Positions 1 through 15,000 of a stretch of DNA of 64,000 nt are shown here, in pieces. Each line of letters starts with the position of its first letter. The first letter of the stretch is position 1. The notes beneath the pieces were generated by a model. It worked only from the letters and a program-made list of their open reading frames with translations, did no database searches and was not told the origin of the DNA. Made by a program: the position numbers and the translations under genes. This DNA comes from Haemonchus contortus (taxonomy: Eukaryota > Nematoda > Chromadorea > Rhabditida > Trichostrongylidae): contig LS997563.1 in NCBI GenBank assembly GCA_000469685.2, positions 15,241,940 to 15,305,939 on the forward strand, read 5' to 3'.

Positions 1-3000
1 CGAACAGACGGCCACGTTGTTCAGTGATATACCCGTACTAAGAAACGGTGTCAACATAAGGGCAGTCTCAGAAGAAACCATAGATACCCTTGGGAAAATG
101 GAGTGCGATGGTAGCTCAGAGACGGTTGAAATGGTCCAGAAAATTGGTGATTTCCGAAATGTATCCTTGAGTGGCTTGGGTAGCAGGGAATCAGAAATCA
201 CTATGAACACGGGTGGTTACTTGAAAACTCAAGAAGAAGCCGCAACTCAGACGATTCTCGCCGATGTGGTGAAGGACTGGATATCACTGATGTCCTCTGA
301 GAGTGCAGAAGAAGTCGTGAATTCGTTGTGGGGAACTTATGAGGTGGAAGCAGGTACAGCACTTTTACGGATAGGACTAAAAACGACGCTCCCACTTTTC
401 AAAAGTGTGTGTGCAGCTGGTGAGTTATCTACTGAATGTGCTAGACAACTAAGCGCTGAAGCACGTGGAGAGGTGACTGCTCATCTGAAAGACATCCTCA
501 CAGATAAAAGCCAGAGAGCATTCCACATCTCGTCGCATAAAAATTATGAGATCAATCTGTCGACTGCTCCGAGATCTCTGAAAACCTCTGCACTACTGTC
601 TAGCACTTTCCAAGATTCTTCTCGGACCCTGGTTCGAGAGTTCGGTAATGCAGAAATCGGTTCGAAAAACATTGTAGGAACATTATCGGCTCCATCGGCA
701 CCTTTCGAAGAAGCTGAAACAACCCTTCCTATGAAAGCAACCATTTCACGTGGGCTGGGCGCAAAAGCTAGCTCTGAAGATGTAACGGAACTCCTGGAAT
801 TTCTCACCAAACACGAGCACTTGGCCGAAATTGGCCTAATTAAAGCAATTGTGTTGAAAGAAAAGGATAAACTAAGCGTGGGTGCGACTCGCACCCTCAA
901 CGCAGCTTTGGCGGCAGCTTTGGAAAAATCATCAGATCGTGGTGTGACAGGAGCGACACTTGCTGCCAAGCTCCTAGAAGAAGCTAGCACATTCGTGCAG
1001 TCTGCAAAAGAGGAATATGTCCATGGCATATGGAAAACTGTAAGCAGTACTGCCGATGCCCGTTCACAATGGCCTGAGCATAGCACAATAGCTGAGAAAC
1101 GGGACCTCTCTAGTCCAGGGTGTACATCATTCGGGGTGGAAGCAACTTTAGAGAGGAGCCCACATGCGGTGGCAGAATATCGCAAAGGAACGTCATTGAA
1201 AGAAGCAGTTGAGCGTATTTTTTATACTGAGCTGGAAAGGGCACAATCAGAACTTCTCCGCAGAAAAGAATGCCGGAGTGGATCAGCCCTGATACCGATT
1301 CCAAGAATGGGCTTCGCTGAGGGTACGGTAAGAGAGCACGGCCAGGTTGAAGCGTGCACCAGTGGAGTGGTAGGGACTATTCAACAACCTGGAGAGAGCA
1401 GGGACTCTGTGGAATCGATACAACCAAGATGTCCTTTGATACAAATGATATATTCAACCAAAGCCACTAGTGAGGAACATACCGAGCTTCTGGCATCGCT
1501 AGAACGATTCCGAGAAGATGAGTACATAGAGAAGATTCTGAAGGTCTTAAAAACGGAGCAGCTTCAGTTCAGCGCCTTTGCAAGTCGTACACTTTGCAAA
1601 GTGATTGAGCAGGAGTTGCACAGAACGCACGATGTCAGGGAGCTCGCTCATAATGTGGCTAGTGCTGTAAAAACTGTTCTTTCTCTGACTGTTAAGGAGG
1701 TTGTGGATGAAAACGCATTCGCAATCATCAGAAGTTTGGGAAGTACTTCTGAAACCTCTATGCTGTTGATTTTGTCATCCGTGGAGAAGTTGCTTACTAA
1801 CATGCAAGCTTCTTCGGAGCTTAGAGAACAAGTGTCCCCACACATAATCCGTGCGTTGACGGAAGCTACGAGCAACATCTCTGTCCCTGTCCAAACGACG
1901 GAAACAAGTGGTCGGAAGTTTACTATTGAAGAGAAGTCCCTGACTCAGGGACTTGGCTTGGCTCCACGCGGAGAAGAATCAACCAGAACACTTCCCAAAG
2001 TAAGAGAGGAAGAGATAACCGGTGTAGCTCGTGAGTACGGGCATGAGTCGGTTGTAGTGCAAGGTGCACTGAGCGTAATTGACCAACCAATTCAACAACA
2101 GGGAGAAGTTGAAAAAATTGCTCAGCGCTCAGATCACCTCCAGTTCCTGCACAGCACCCAAGCAACTAGCGAAGAGAAAGCTGCTCTAGTCAATTTGCTG
2201 AGCAAATACCAGGATGACGAAAATGTAGCAGCGGTCATTCAGCATATCGCTGTCGAGAAGGTCGTTCTCAGTAAAAAGCTCATCAAGGAAATGACTACTT
2301 CAGTAGAACGGGAATTAAGCAAATCCCCACAAACAGCCGACATCAGCGCAAGAGTGGCTGACGTTCTTCGCTGTTGCATAACTGAAGCTCTAACAGAGAT
2401 TGTCGATGAGAATGCCTTTTGTATACTCCGGACGAAAGAAGTCACCTCTACTGCGGCGTTGGTTTCCGTACTCTCCCTGCTTGATTCCGCTAAAGCACAA
2501 GTTCGAGCACCGAAACAAGAGGCCATCTCTTCCGACACCGCATTACTGACAGAGCCATCAGGGCACGACTCAGCAGTCTTTCCTCTTCAATCGGAATCCG
2601 CGGTAAATCGGAACTTCGCTGTGAGTGCAGAAATACTCCATGTGATTCAAGAGCAGGTCACAGAGGAAGGTGCCGCGGCCAGAACTCTCCGACACAATGC
2701 TGTCGAACGTGCACAGGGCTCAGTCCAGGAACAGGGAATGGAGTGTGCGAACATTAGTGCTTCATATGGAGTACTGCCACAAAAGCCTGAACAGGAAGAA
2801 GTTGGCATCGTTTCTGCAACATCGAAATCGTTCAGCATTGGCCATGATTTCGAGTCCTCTAGGGAGGAACGAGTGGAATTGGTGAAACTACTGGAGAAGT
2901 TCCAAGAGAATGATGAAGTATCAAAAATCATCAGGGATTTGGTGTCGGAAGAGATTAAGTTCAGCAGACCAATGGTCCAATCCATGCTGCAATCGATTAA

Positions 3001-6000
3001 AGATCTACAGAAGACACCTGACATCGGTTGTATCGAATGGACAGTTGTTGAAACGCTCCAGAAGACCATTTTGGGAGCTGTCAAACATGCTGCTGAAGAA
3101 ACAGCTGCTATTATAGTAGAGTCTTTGAAATCTTGTTCGACTGCGAACTTAGCCGTGGCACTAACAGCCTCAGAATTCATAGCAACTTGCTCACGAGCAG
3201 TAGAACAGGCTGAGATATGCGTCGTTTCTGGAACAGACAGATGTCTTTCCCGATCCCAGGCATCGATATGGAATTTAGTCCAACTGCTGAGAAAGTACGA
3301 TGATGACGAAGACGTGGCCGGTATTGTACGGGATCTCATTTCAGGAAGGGTCAGTTTCAGCGGGCATGCCATTGAAACAGTTACCGCAGCTGTGGAGAAG
3401 GAGGTTAACTGTGATCAAGAGGCATCTGATGTTAGCCGAAGAGTTTCAGAAGCACTCCGATCTGCTATCTCTGCGAATGTAAAACAGATAGCGGAGGAAA
3501 ATGCATCAATACTGTTAGAAACAAAGGAGGTGGCATCCATTGCCCAGTTAGCTGTGGCCATAGCTGCATTGGAATCACAACGAATAAGCGTTAGATCCTC
3601 AGAGGAAAACGCTATTTCTACCGATACCGATCTCACACAAAGAGCTCGTAGTTCTCAAGAACTGACGCTACCTATCCGAGGGATGTCGAAGGCAGAGCGA
3701 CAGTTCGCTATTAGCACGGAAGTTATAGCTTCCATTCTGGAAAAAGTAGGAGAGCATGGTGCGACAGATCGAATTATGTCGAGGAGCTCCTGTAGACAGT
3801 ATGATACAGCTAGGCATTTGATGAAAGGGTCTACAAACGAGACAGCGGAGTTAGTGGAACTATTGACCAAGTACCAAAGTGACGCTGAAGTGTCCAAAAT
3901 CATTGACGACCTCAGATCGAATAAGCTTGTGCTAAGCAGTTCATTGATTCAAGCGACCATTCAAGCCGTTGAAGAGCTCGAAAATTCAAATGATATGGAA
4001 GTAACGGTGAGAGCTGTTGCGAAGACTGTCCGTGATGTGGTGTCAGAAGTAGTTGAGCAGAAGGTTCGCGGAACCTTCTGCAGTATAGAACAGTCGATGA
4101 GCAGAGCTTCTACAGCAAACCTTGCTCTGACATTGAGTACCTCGGAAGCTCTCATGAGTCATTTATGGGCCGTAGAGCCAGAGGAACACCGCCCATACAT
4201 GCAAGAACGGTCCAGTGCGATTTCGGCGACACCACGACCTCCCTACCTTAGAGTAAGGGAGCACGTTTTCGAAGAAAGTCAGACTTTACGTTCTGGAAGT
4301 GCGACCTCGGAGGAGAGGTCCCAATTGAGGAACTTGCTTAATCCTTTCTCCATGGATCAGGAAATTAATGAAGTAGTTCAGTTCCTCGATCAGGAATCTG
4401 TACAGAGTAACAAGGAAGTTACGCGTCGTATGATCAACAGTATCGAAGAGGTACTGTCGAAATCGACAGAGCTGGAGAATGTGGCCTTGTCAATCGTAGG
4501 AAGCATGCGAGCGGTATTGAACGAGACAATTAAAGAGCTCACTGACGAAGCAACGCTCCAGTTGCTCTATTCAAACTCATCTAGCTCGGTTACCACTATG
4601 TTGGTAACCCTCCGTTCCCTGGAATCAGCATTCAAAAGAATTTCTGAATCAACGTCTGAGCAGGCTGCAGATGCTCTTGCTTTATCTAGAGAAGTAGCTG
4701 AGAGTTGCTTAGTCTCAGAAAAACGACGACAGTTGCAGCTCCTGCATCTACTAAAAGCTTCAGCAGAGGAAAGAAAACTTCTGATAAAATATCTGGCAAG
4801 ATATAAGCATCATTCGGAAATCGAAGAGGTTTTGAAGATTGTTGAGTCTACAGATGTGGAGCTAAGCCACCGTACGGCATCACAAATCATTTCTGTACTT
4901 GAAATGAATCAGTTATCCTCCTCAGAGGAAGTCTTAAATGATGTTGTCGACAAGATACGAAAGGTACTTATTGAAAATATCAAAGAAATCACTGAAGAGA
5001 AAGCGTATGGCATTTGGCACACAGTTGAGCCTACAGCATCCCTCGGTACCCTTCTGATGACCCTGATATCGACAGAGAAAATTATTGAGAATGTCGTCAC
5101 TCTCACTGAAACAGGGACTAGTGCAGGGTGTAGGGTTGAAGATAAGGTTAAGGAAGAAATAGCTGTGAAACAACCATCTGATCAAGTTGTTTTGGGGACA
5201 TGGCAACCGATGCAGACACAGGCGTTTGCGGGGAGTATTTTGGGAGAATGGTATAATGAAGTTGAGCGAATGCAAAGCGCAGTTCAAGCAAGTCAATCAA
5301 CAGCAATGCAAATCGAGCAAGATCTGGCAAAGACCCAAGAGCATGTAGTAACATCGCAAAAGCAAATCGACAGCAAGCAATTCAGAATAGCAAATGAGAC
5401 GCAGACCATCCCTTTTGAGAAATCAGCAACCATTACCAGTGATTCAGTTTCAATTATTCCAGAGGCATCGAAATCATCGACGGTAACCCAAGTGGCCGAG
5501 TTCGGTTCCGAATTTGCCAACGTCCTGAGCACTCATGGATATGTCCAACCAAAACTCGAAGAAGAAGCAGAGGCCGAGTTATTAATCAAACGAAGCCGAG
5601 GTCAAACTGAAGCTACTACCGTCTCCGCAACCAGAATGGAGACAACAGAGCGCGAGACGAAACTCAGCCGAACGGATGAACAAGAAAAGGTCCATGTCAC
5701 ATCGGCTGAGGTACCTGTTGAGGGCTCAATACTGGCTGCACAGGCATCACGAAAAGAAGATGTATCAGAAATGATGACGCTTCAAAACGCTGTTCAAAAA
5801 GGCGACATTGAACGAATCGAAATGGAGAAGGTAAGATTGGAAGAAGTAGAAACTGTCGAAGAGACCAGAGATGAAAACGCTTATGGTGTATGGAATACGC
5901 AAGAGAAGCATGCCAAGACATCAACCCTTATAGGACTGCCAGTTCGTGAGGAATGGCACAAATCTTTGCAAGCGTCAACAGAGGACCAGACTTCTGTTTC

Positions 6001-9000
6001 AAGAGAATTCCGTGATTCGAAAGTGGCAGATACCTTGGGTATCATAAACCTCGAAAGAAACGAATTTGTTAGTCGAGCGTTTGTAGATGAAAAGAGGCAG
6101 TCTGAATCCATGCTGCAGAGGGAAGATGCTTCAGCTTCCAGTTCATTCACAGTCGCTGAGAGGGCGAGAATCTCTGGAAAAGCGGAGGCACGTGAATTCG
6201 GGGTTACAGAGACTACCACCGGCGGTGCTCTTGGATTTTTATATCCGAGAAATGCAGAATCCGCTGAGGTAGCAACCGAATTAACAGATATACGCCGCCT
6301 GCGCGCTACAAGTTCAGTTCCGGCATCTAGCGAAACGAGTGTCGAGTTGGCGAAGACCATCAGCTGTCATGAACCAGTTGAAACAGCCTTCGACCAAAAA
6401 GTGCTCTCAAACCAAGCTCAAACAGTTCTTTCTGCTGTTGCAGCTACAGAAGACTTTTCTGAAGTGGTTTACAGAAAAGCAAAAGGAGCTCCATCCCACG
6501 GAATCGCAATGTCGTTGCCGGAGGCTAACAGGATGAGCGCTGGGATCTCTAGCAAAGAAGTATCGGAAACATCCGTTTACGGCATATGGGATTCGGTCAA
6601 TACTAAGGCCAGTTCCCAAACAAATATTCAAAGCTTGAGTTTGGAATCAATGAACGTGAAGTTCTCCGCAAGTGCGTGTAGTGAGGATGAAGTGCAAGCT
6701 GATGTCAACTTCGAAGCGGGGCCTGTTCATGATATCACATCGGTTCTCCCTGTTGTACAAAAAGAAGGTGGTTCAAGACAATTCAACATTGAAAACCAAC
6801 AAATCCCAACAACTTATCAAAGGTCTCCGCAGGAAGAAGTGTTTGTGGTAAAGAAAAAGGATATAGCAACTGCTTCCTCGTCTGGGAAGGTCAGGGAATT
6901 CAACGAGGAAAATGCTGAAATGGGTGCTTCTCTAGGATTCATCGAGACGCGCCTGGACGAGTTTGATGGGGCATCCGCCAAGATCGACGTTCAGAGGAAG
7001 TTGGGAATAGAGCAGAAGGTGAAAGCAACCGAGGATGTGAAGTTAGATGAATCGCTTGACTTACGAAAGGATGAGTCTGCAGTAGAGTCAATTAGAGTCA
7101 TTCAAGAGGCCCTTAAAAGGAAAGAGGAAAAGGCAACCCGGGCAACTAGTTCAACCACCACGAGTAAGGATGAGAATATGTGTGTAGGCCACCAAACAGA
7201 ATTGGCAGGCGTTCGACTCAAAGAAAAGCTCTCGCAGGCCTGTGAAATGAAAGTACGAGAGAGCAGCGAACAGCAAGTGCAAGGGCTATGGCGTTGCACA
7301 CCTGCGACCGAAACTTCAATAACTTTAAAAGAACGAGAAAAGTCGGTCGAGAGAGGGTTGCTCTCTACGGTTGCTTCTGAATACAACGAAGTGTCCCATA
7401 CTGAAGCCAAGACGCGTGACCTCTCAGACTCAGTGCATGGAATTCTGGTCGATCAGCAGCAAGAGTCCGTAGTTGAGAGCTATGGTATCGCATCTACGGT
7501 CGCTTCCGCAGTCGTCAGAAAACCTGACAGTCAAACATCTGTCAGTGAGCGATTGGATGACAAAACCGCCACGTCCTTGACGGGAGTCTTTAGAGAGCTC
7601 ACGAATGAAGAGGTTGCACTTGGAATTTTCTCCCAAACTATTCAACCTCCTAGGGACCAATTTGAGGGGAGAAATGTAGTCATTAGTAGCACTAATACGG
7701 TGCGTCTGCAAGAAAATTTGGAGGCACCGAAAGAATGTACAGCTGACCAGACAGCTAATCTCATCAAAGAGGAGGGGCAAGCAGTGGCTCAACACCGGGT
7801 GGTAGATAAGCAAGAAGTTGGCGATGAGGCTAGAATGAAAGCTGCTGAAGTGCATCAAATCGTGTTAGGAATAGACAAAACCAATCAAGAACACAAAGAG
7901 GGCAACTCAGTACTTTTGACAGAGATCACGAGGCTGAAGGGCATTCTGACCGCTAAAGAAATACAAGATGAAACTGCGGCTGCAACGTTGACAACAGTAG
8001 ATGCAAAGGCAGACACAGAAATGACGCTTAGAAGTCATGCGTTGGAAATAGAACGAACGATAAAAGATGTAGTTGCGACCAGCGATGCTGTCACAGAGGG
8101 ACAGTATGAACTAAGTATGACACCCTCGAGTGACGCTACGCGAATCATCAGCGACAGTGAGCGAGCGAGCGATAAACGACGCTTAGAGATTAGCGAACAA
8201 GAAAAAATAGTAGAATTAGCACATCCAACGCAAACCGCTGACTTTACAGGTCGGCGGGACTACTCTGAACGCGAACACCAAGAGAGCGTCTATCGAGAGT
8301 TTGGTAGCGAGGAAAGCAGTCATGCTCTTTCGCTCTCCAGGATCGAAGCCCCCACAGACCATAAGGAACATGTTGGAATGACAAAGAAGATCTCAAGAAC
8401 ACTCTCGCTCGAAAGGCGATTACAGGCAACGAGTGATGACCAAACGAGCACCTTTAAGGAAATGAAAGCTGACTCGAGTGAAGCACGAATAGACAGAGAA
8501 ATAAATGATTTCTACAAGGTTAAGAGTGTTGTATGCCTTAAGGCTGCCACTGAAGAAAAGGCAAATATTAGTCGGCATCTATCGAGAAGTGAGAGTGAAT
8601 TAAGAGCTCAACGTGAGTTACATACGTCCCGTGACGAAATACTTTCATCTCAGAAATACAAAGAGTTTATTTCGGAAGTTCAAGGACTCACCACTCACTG
8701 GGATGTAATTGAAACAGAACAAGCGGCATTGATCTGTTGGAAGGAAGCAGATCAACAGTCTTCGCAACTTCTCACCAAATCGGTGTCGGAAGTTGACGTT
8801 GGCACCACTCTTGATCTAGCCGTTCGGAGACCAGCTCGGAACTACGAGCTAGAGCTACCTTTAGGAACATCAGAGTCTGTAGTACGACAGCTTAGTTCAG
8901 ACGATATTCAAACCAGTTTGACTCTGCAACGAAGTGCTTCTGAGGACGTCGCCGAATCTACTGCTCCAGAAGCAAGAAAATCAGAAGACTATAGAAGCTT

Positions 9001-12000
9001 CCATGAATATGGCGAGGATAGTACTGCTACATCAGTGGAGTTCGGAAAGATTCCAGTAAAAACACACTCTCACGAGGATGTAACGAGGAGCCTAACAGAT
9101 GTGAGGAAACTCGTCCAAGTGCATTCAACGATGGCATCGGAAGAGCTCGAGGTTTCCTCTGAACAACAGCTCCGGAAGGCTTCTGAAATTGAAAGCAGCA
9201 GGAAATTGGTCGTTCTTGACAACATGATGAGTCTTCAACAGCAGGTTGCTTCAACAAAGGAAACAGCCTTGACCTCCACTGTGACGCTTGGGCGACAGGA
9301 CAGTATAGAAAGAGCAGATATTGTAACTAAGGAAGTGTGTTCTGTAGTACAGGAAGCAGGACGTATTCCAGAAACTAAAGAGGAAGTGGCTTCATCGCAA
9401 TATGAGACTTATGAGAATGTTTCCTCTGATTCCAAGACAATTGCAGTTGACAATCAGGCCAGATTGGCGGCAAGTATGCGCGCGGTTGAAGAAACGAGCA
9501 CTGGATCATCACTGGATATAGAACGAGCTGATAACGTACAGGTAGCACGAACAGATATCCCACTCAAAAGGAGTGAAATGCAGGAACGAAAGTTCCAAAT
9601 TCAAATGACAAAGTCGGAAAAACACCTCGAACGCGTAGAGGACGAGGATGTTTCGGAAGCTATCAACACCCTTTCAGTGAAAGAGTTGACCTCTGCAAAA
9701 CTACATGAGTACGGCGATGAAAAAACACAATTATGCACCCTTTTCGGTAAAATCACACAAAAGAAGTATGAAAGTGATGAAGCCGAAGCATCTCTTCCAG
9801 TGCCCCGACGATGGCTTGAGTTCTTCAGCTCAAAGGCCGCTGGCGACCATGAGGTGATGATCACGTTGGTGCTACGAAGAAACGATAAACAAGCAGATGT
9901 GAGAAAGACTGTTTACATCACTCATGACTTGAAAACAGGGTCCAATGTTAGGGCAAGCTCATTTGAAGCCGCTGACACAACTACTTCCTATTCCAAAGCT
10001 GGACTCAAAGAAAGCGCTAGTATAAAACTCCGAGGACGGTCAAAAGAACGGGCCGAGAAGAAGTTCCTCGAACAAGAGTGGAATCTCCAATCAACGGCTT
10101 CCGAATGGCAGACTATCCTGAACGACCTGGAAGCGGAAGTGACCAAAGCACAGATATTAAGCGAAAGCTTCAGATTCTCTACAAAGGCCCCAGCAATGAA
10201 AGATGCCTCAAATGACCAGTGGATCGCCAGAGATCAAGCTACAGCTGGTGCAACTCTATCCATGTCTTCTGTTCCTACTGAAAAACAGCTGAGAGCATTT
10301 TCTATTGACCACGAAGATCGCACTCTGCAAATTCACCATATCGACCAAGATTTTGCTGAAATCGAGCAACTTATCGATGAAATCAATCAAGAGTCTGGTC
10401 TTCGTGTATCTTTCCGAGAGTACGAAAAAACGGACAGCGATAGTGGCATCACTCTTGTACGCAGAACTCTGCCAAAAACTCGAGAATCTTGTAGCCACGT
10501 TGTGAGCGTTTCTACATCTCTTCAGCAACTTTTCGCTACTCAAGCAGCTACTGATGACCGTCGTGAGTCAACTGTAGAACTAACTTTACCAAGCCCTTCA
10601 CTGAAGGCAGAAGTCGTACCAAGAATTGCAAGAAAGGAAAGAATAGCTCTGTCTACGAAGCACTCAACAGATATCGCAGTCAGTACTTCGGCGAATTATA
10701 ACAAATGCGCAGACCACAGTTCTTCCACCTTGGCCAAACAGAAGTATTTCGTCAGGGAGAAAAGCAGTGAGCGTTTCAGAGAAGCAGAAGATGGAGCCAT
10801 TGAAATCCTTTCTAATTGGGAAGGAGTTGAACGTGACCTTGAAGCTGAGGTGTACTTACCGAAGAGGTTAGAAGTGAAATCCAGTCTGGCAACATTCCAA
10901 ACATCTGAGGAAGTTGAGACCTTAACAAAGGGAATGGTTCTACCAGAGGAACTGGTCCATGTCGCCGTTCTAAAGCGAGTTGTTCCCAGTGAAAAAGTTT
11001 CCATACGACTTGTTATAGAAGAGTGCTGTACAGAAGCGAACTTTGTTGGAAAGGCTGGAGAAATCACTTCTACTGAAGTCACTCTCCCAGAAAAGATACT
11101 CAGAAAGGAATCATGGAGATTGAAGGAGAGCGGTGACGTCAAGTTTAACGCCGTTATTAGTTTGGTCAAAGTCGATGTACAAAAACCAATTCAAAAACAA
11201 GAAATACTCATATCAGACAAGATCTGCATTTCAGCCGCTCCAGTGTACATAAAGGCAGATGCCGTTGAGACCGACCTCGTTTGGAGTGACCACCACCTTC
11301 TCAAAACACCTACTCAATTCACTATCGGTAAGAAGTTCACCTCAGCAAACGTGGCACCCGGGTTGAAGATCAAGACCGCGGAAAGTGGTGACGAGAAGAT
11401 TCGTTTGGCTGTGGAACTACTTGGAAGCAAAGGTGGAGTCGATAAAGTTGCTTATGAATGGCCCCTAGCGAACTGGGCGGAAGGAATAATGCTTGAGACG
11501 GAAGAATTTGGTGATGAACACACAGTTTTCTACGCTCAGCTAAGCCATAGAGAGGTGATTTGTGAAGAGGCAGAGAAGACAAAGGCAATCCCAAGATGGG
11601 ATGGAATATTCCTCAGAACAAAAGAAAGCAAAGAAGAAGAGCATGCTGTGGCAGCTGATTGGTCTGTCGCACCGCAAAAGGAGCAGTTTAATAAGCTGAT
11701 CTGTATCAGCAATACGGGAAACAATGTGGATTTCTCTTGCTCCGAAAGCGGAGAAGAGGCAGTCGTCATGGGAGTGGCATTTGAACTTCCTCAGCTCGCA
11801 GAACAATCGGATTACAAATGGGTTGACAAACGCTTTGGGGGAGATTACTATTTATATGGCAAGGCGGCAACAACAGAGGACCGCCAAACAGCAGTGGCTT
11901 TGGTACAGAAAGTCCAACTTGAGGCTGTGCGTCACAAACAGACGCAACAAATCAAATCAGAGATATGCCTAAATGTCACAGCTGCTTCAACGGAGGTCAT

Positions 12001-15000
12001 TACTTTGAATCTGAGCTACGAGAAAAAGGCGAAGAGTGATGAAGCGTCGGCACTCAGATTCTGTCCAAACCATGCTGAACCATTCAAAATTCGATTCCTG
12101 GAAAGCTTGGAGGAGTTCGCAAATACCTATTTCAACTTGACTACCAAGGAGTCCAGCGGAGCTTTCGAAAAAATGTTACGGATACCAGTGGCTGGAGATG
12201 CGGTAGTACTCAGCTGTGATGCTGCCGAAGATGTGCGGGTGGATTCAAACCCAGCTCTTAGCATCGAACCACAATTTGCTGTTGTTTCTACCGTTGTGAA
12301 AGATTCCAACACTACGGGACCGACATTCTGCAAAACCTTTGAACCGACATCTCAATCGATTGGTTTCGCTACAACTTACACAAGAAAAGACAGTGAAGAT
12401 TGTGTTGCTAAGGTGCATGAAGACGTCAATCGTGGCTCCAATATTACGGTAACGATGAAAGAGAGCAGAGAAGAAAAACATACTATCTATCAACAGTACG
12501 AGCAGGAGGAAATGAAGGAGACCGCAGAAAAGATGCACGCCATTGCATGGTTCGGAGGTCAATACCATCTCAAGACGGACGCGTCGGAAGAGCATGAAGT
12601 GATAGCCAACAGAGAGCTGGAGAAAGTTCGAGACGTCATTGCACACTGTGAAAAGAAGAACATCATAGTCCATCGCATTGAACCTTTGAGTTTATCTATG
12701 AGATCTTGCTCAACGATAAATTCAGTGGTAGACAAGGTGTGGAAGCGTGAGGACGTCTCCTATGTAATTTCTAAGAAGATTGCCGCAGTGAACTCAGAAA
12801 GCGTTAAATTGAGAGTGGAAGAGAGCGCGGAATTCGTTGAACATATTCATCCTATGCTAACAAAGTCGAGCGAGAAATTCGATTTAGACCGCACACTGTA
12901 CATCGCAGAACAAGGTGGACGACACTCATTGAGCACCTTCGCCGCTGGCGACAAGACTGTGAGCTACACTACAGAATTCGCCAAGCCCTTGGTGAAAGAA
13001 TATCACACCCAAATCGCCATACTTATCGCTAACGGCACCGCACCTATTGAACTTTATGCACAATCAAGCAAAACAGCACTTTCTCTAACAAGTCATGCAT
13101 TGAATCGTCTTGAAGTTAGGGAAGAAGTCCGCAAGGTACACGCTGCTTCCAATCAAGGTATACCTGCAGTGTTCGTGGCAAGAGAATCTGAAGAGAATGG
13201 TGTCATCATGACCTCCTATCTTCGACGTGACGACAGTAGCTGCCAGGAGGCAACGGTCATTGACGAAAAGCGCTATGGAGGAGCAGTACAGCTTACAACG
13301 AAATTCGCTACTGACACTTATTCTGCCATGGGTGGCACTTTGCTGTGCCCACGACCTACAGATCTGTCCGCTCATAAAGTTATAGTAATAGGAAATAGCG
13401 TCAGTCCCCCTAAACTCAGCACTCTCGCATGTAGCGAAGAACTTCGCATAGTAGAGAAAGATTGGACTCGAGCACCTCAACAATATACCGTCTCGAAAAA
13501 AGTAAATGCCCCCAACGTAGATGTGTTCACGAAAACGCTTAGAGAGGCAGGGGATAGTCATGAAACAGCCAATTGCGTCTACAGCCGTGACAGTGAAGCT
13601 GAGCAAGCCGCAGGAACGTTGAAAGAGAAAAGGATCGGAGGAGCAGTTGCTCTGAGCACGAAACACAGCCGAGAATGCTCTTCGGAATCAGACAATACGC
13701 TCGTCGCCACCCGTCTGGCTCTCGTTTCTACCGAAAAGGTTGTCGTGATCGCGAACACCATTCCCGGTGCTGCACTTTCAACATTTGCTTCTAGCGTAGA
13801 GACCCAAACAATCAATGAAGAATGGACAAAGCCGGGAAGTTTCCAGGAGCAAACCGTCATCCTGAAGAAGCCGAATATTGGCGAACACGTGATGGTAACA
13901 GCTGGCGAAACTACCAGTGTCAACGAAAACATCATTATCCAACTCCACAGGAAGGGCGAAAGGGCAGACAATGCCGTCACTCGATTCATACCCCACTCAA
14001 TCGAACCAACGACCATTTCCACGAAATCCTCAGAAGATATCTGTGTCAAGGTTGATTCTGATCTTCAAGGTGTGGGTATCTACGAGTTGGATGCTTCAAT
14101 CATTATCAAAGATTGCAATACTGACAAATCTATTCTCTACTGTGAATGTTCTAAGGAAGCATCCACATCAGGCGTATTTAATCTCACTCGTCTTAGTGAT
14201 ACTCAGTCAACCAGAGAGGTGAAGGAGGCGGCAAATCGTGGTATTGATGTTGCAGTAGGAATGCGCGAATCAAGCTTGGTATCCGAAATTACGAGTGTAG
14301 TCTATGAACGTGATGAAAGTGTGGCGTCCGTTTCAGAGACAGTCTTCATACCAAGGGAAGGAGGCAAATATCAACTATCTACTGGACATGCCTCTGAGGA
14401 GACAATGCTCGTCGACAAGGACTGGACAAAGGAACGCGTAGATGCAATGGAAGCCAATATAACGAAAGTTCTGCGCAACGAGGAGAAGCCGCTCGAGCTT
14501 TTCGCGTCTGCCACCGAAGACAGTGCTATTGGTACAACCGTTCAGTTACAAAAAACTTCACAAACGGAATTAAGCACGATCAAGAAGGATGCTCCACGAC
14601 TAGGAGAACCAGTTATCAAGTCCATTTACGAATCCACGAGCGTAGAGGAGGTCAACAATGTTCATCTCGGACGTGACGACAGCCACATGGATGTCGAAAA
14701 CATTGTCAAGTTGGCCGCCTATGGAGGTACCGTAGAGTTGCAGACTAGTTATGCAGAAGAAAATCATACCGCCATCACATCATGCCTCTCCAAACCGCTT
14801 GACACTATTACAACGGAAGTAATCCGCACTGTCAGCAGAGAAGAGTCCATGGACAAGTATTTGAGCGCCACCTCAGAGGAGATGGTTGGCTCCGGTTTTG
14901 CCCTGAGCAGTGGAAAGTCATCAAGTGAAGGTGTTATGGTCACCAGAATCGCTTCCAACGATGCAGCACCAATTGTCTTCAATTCCAAAGAGGCTGAACA

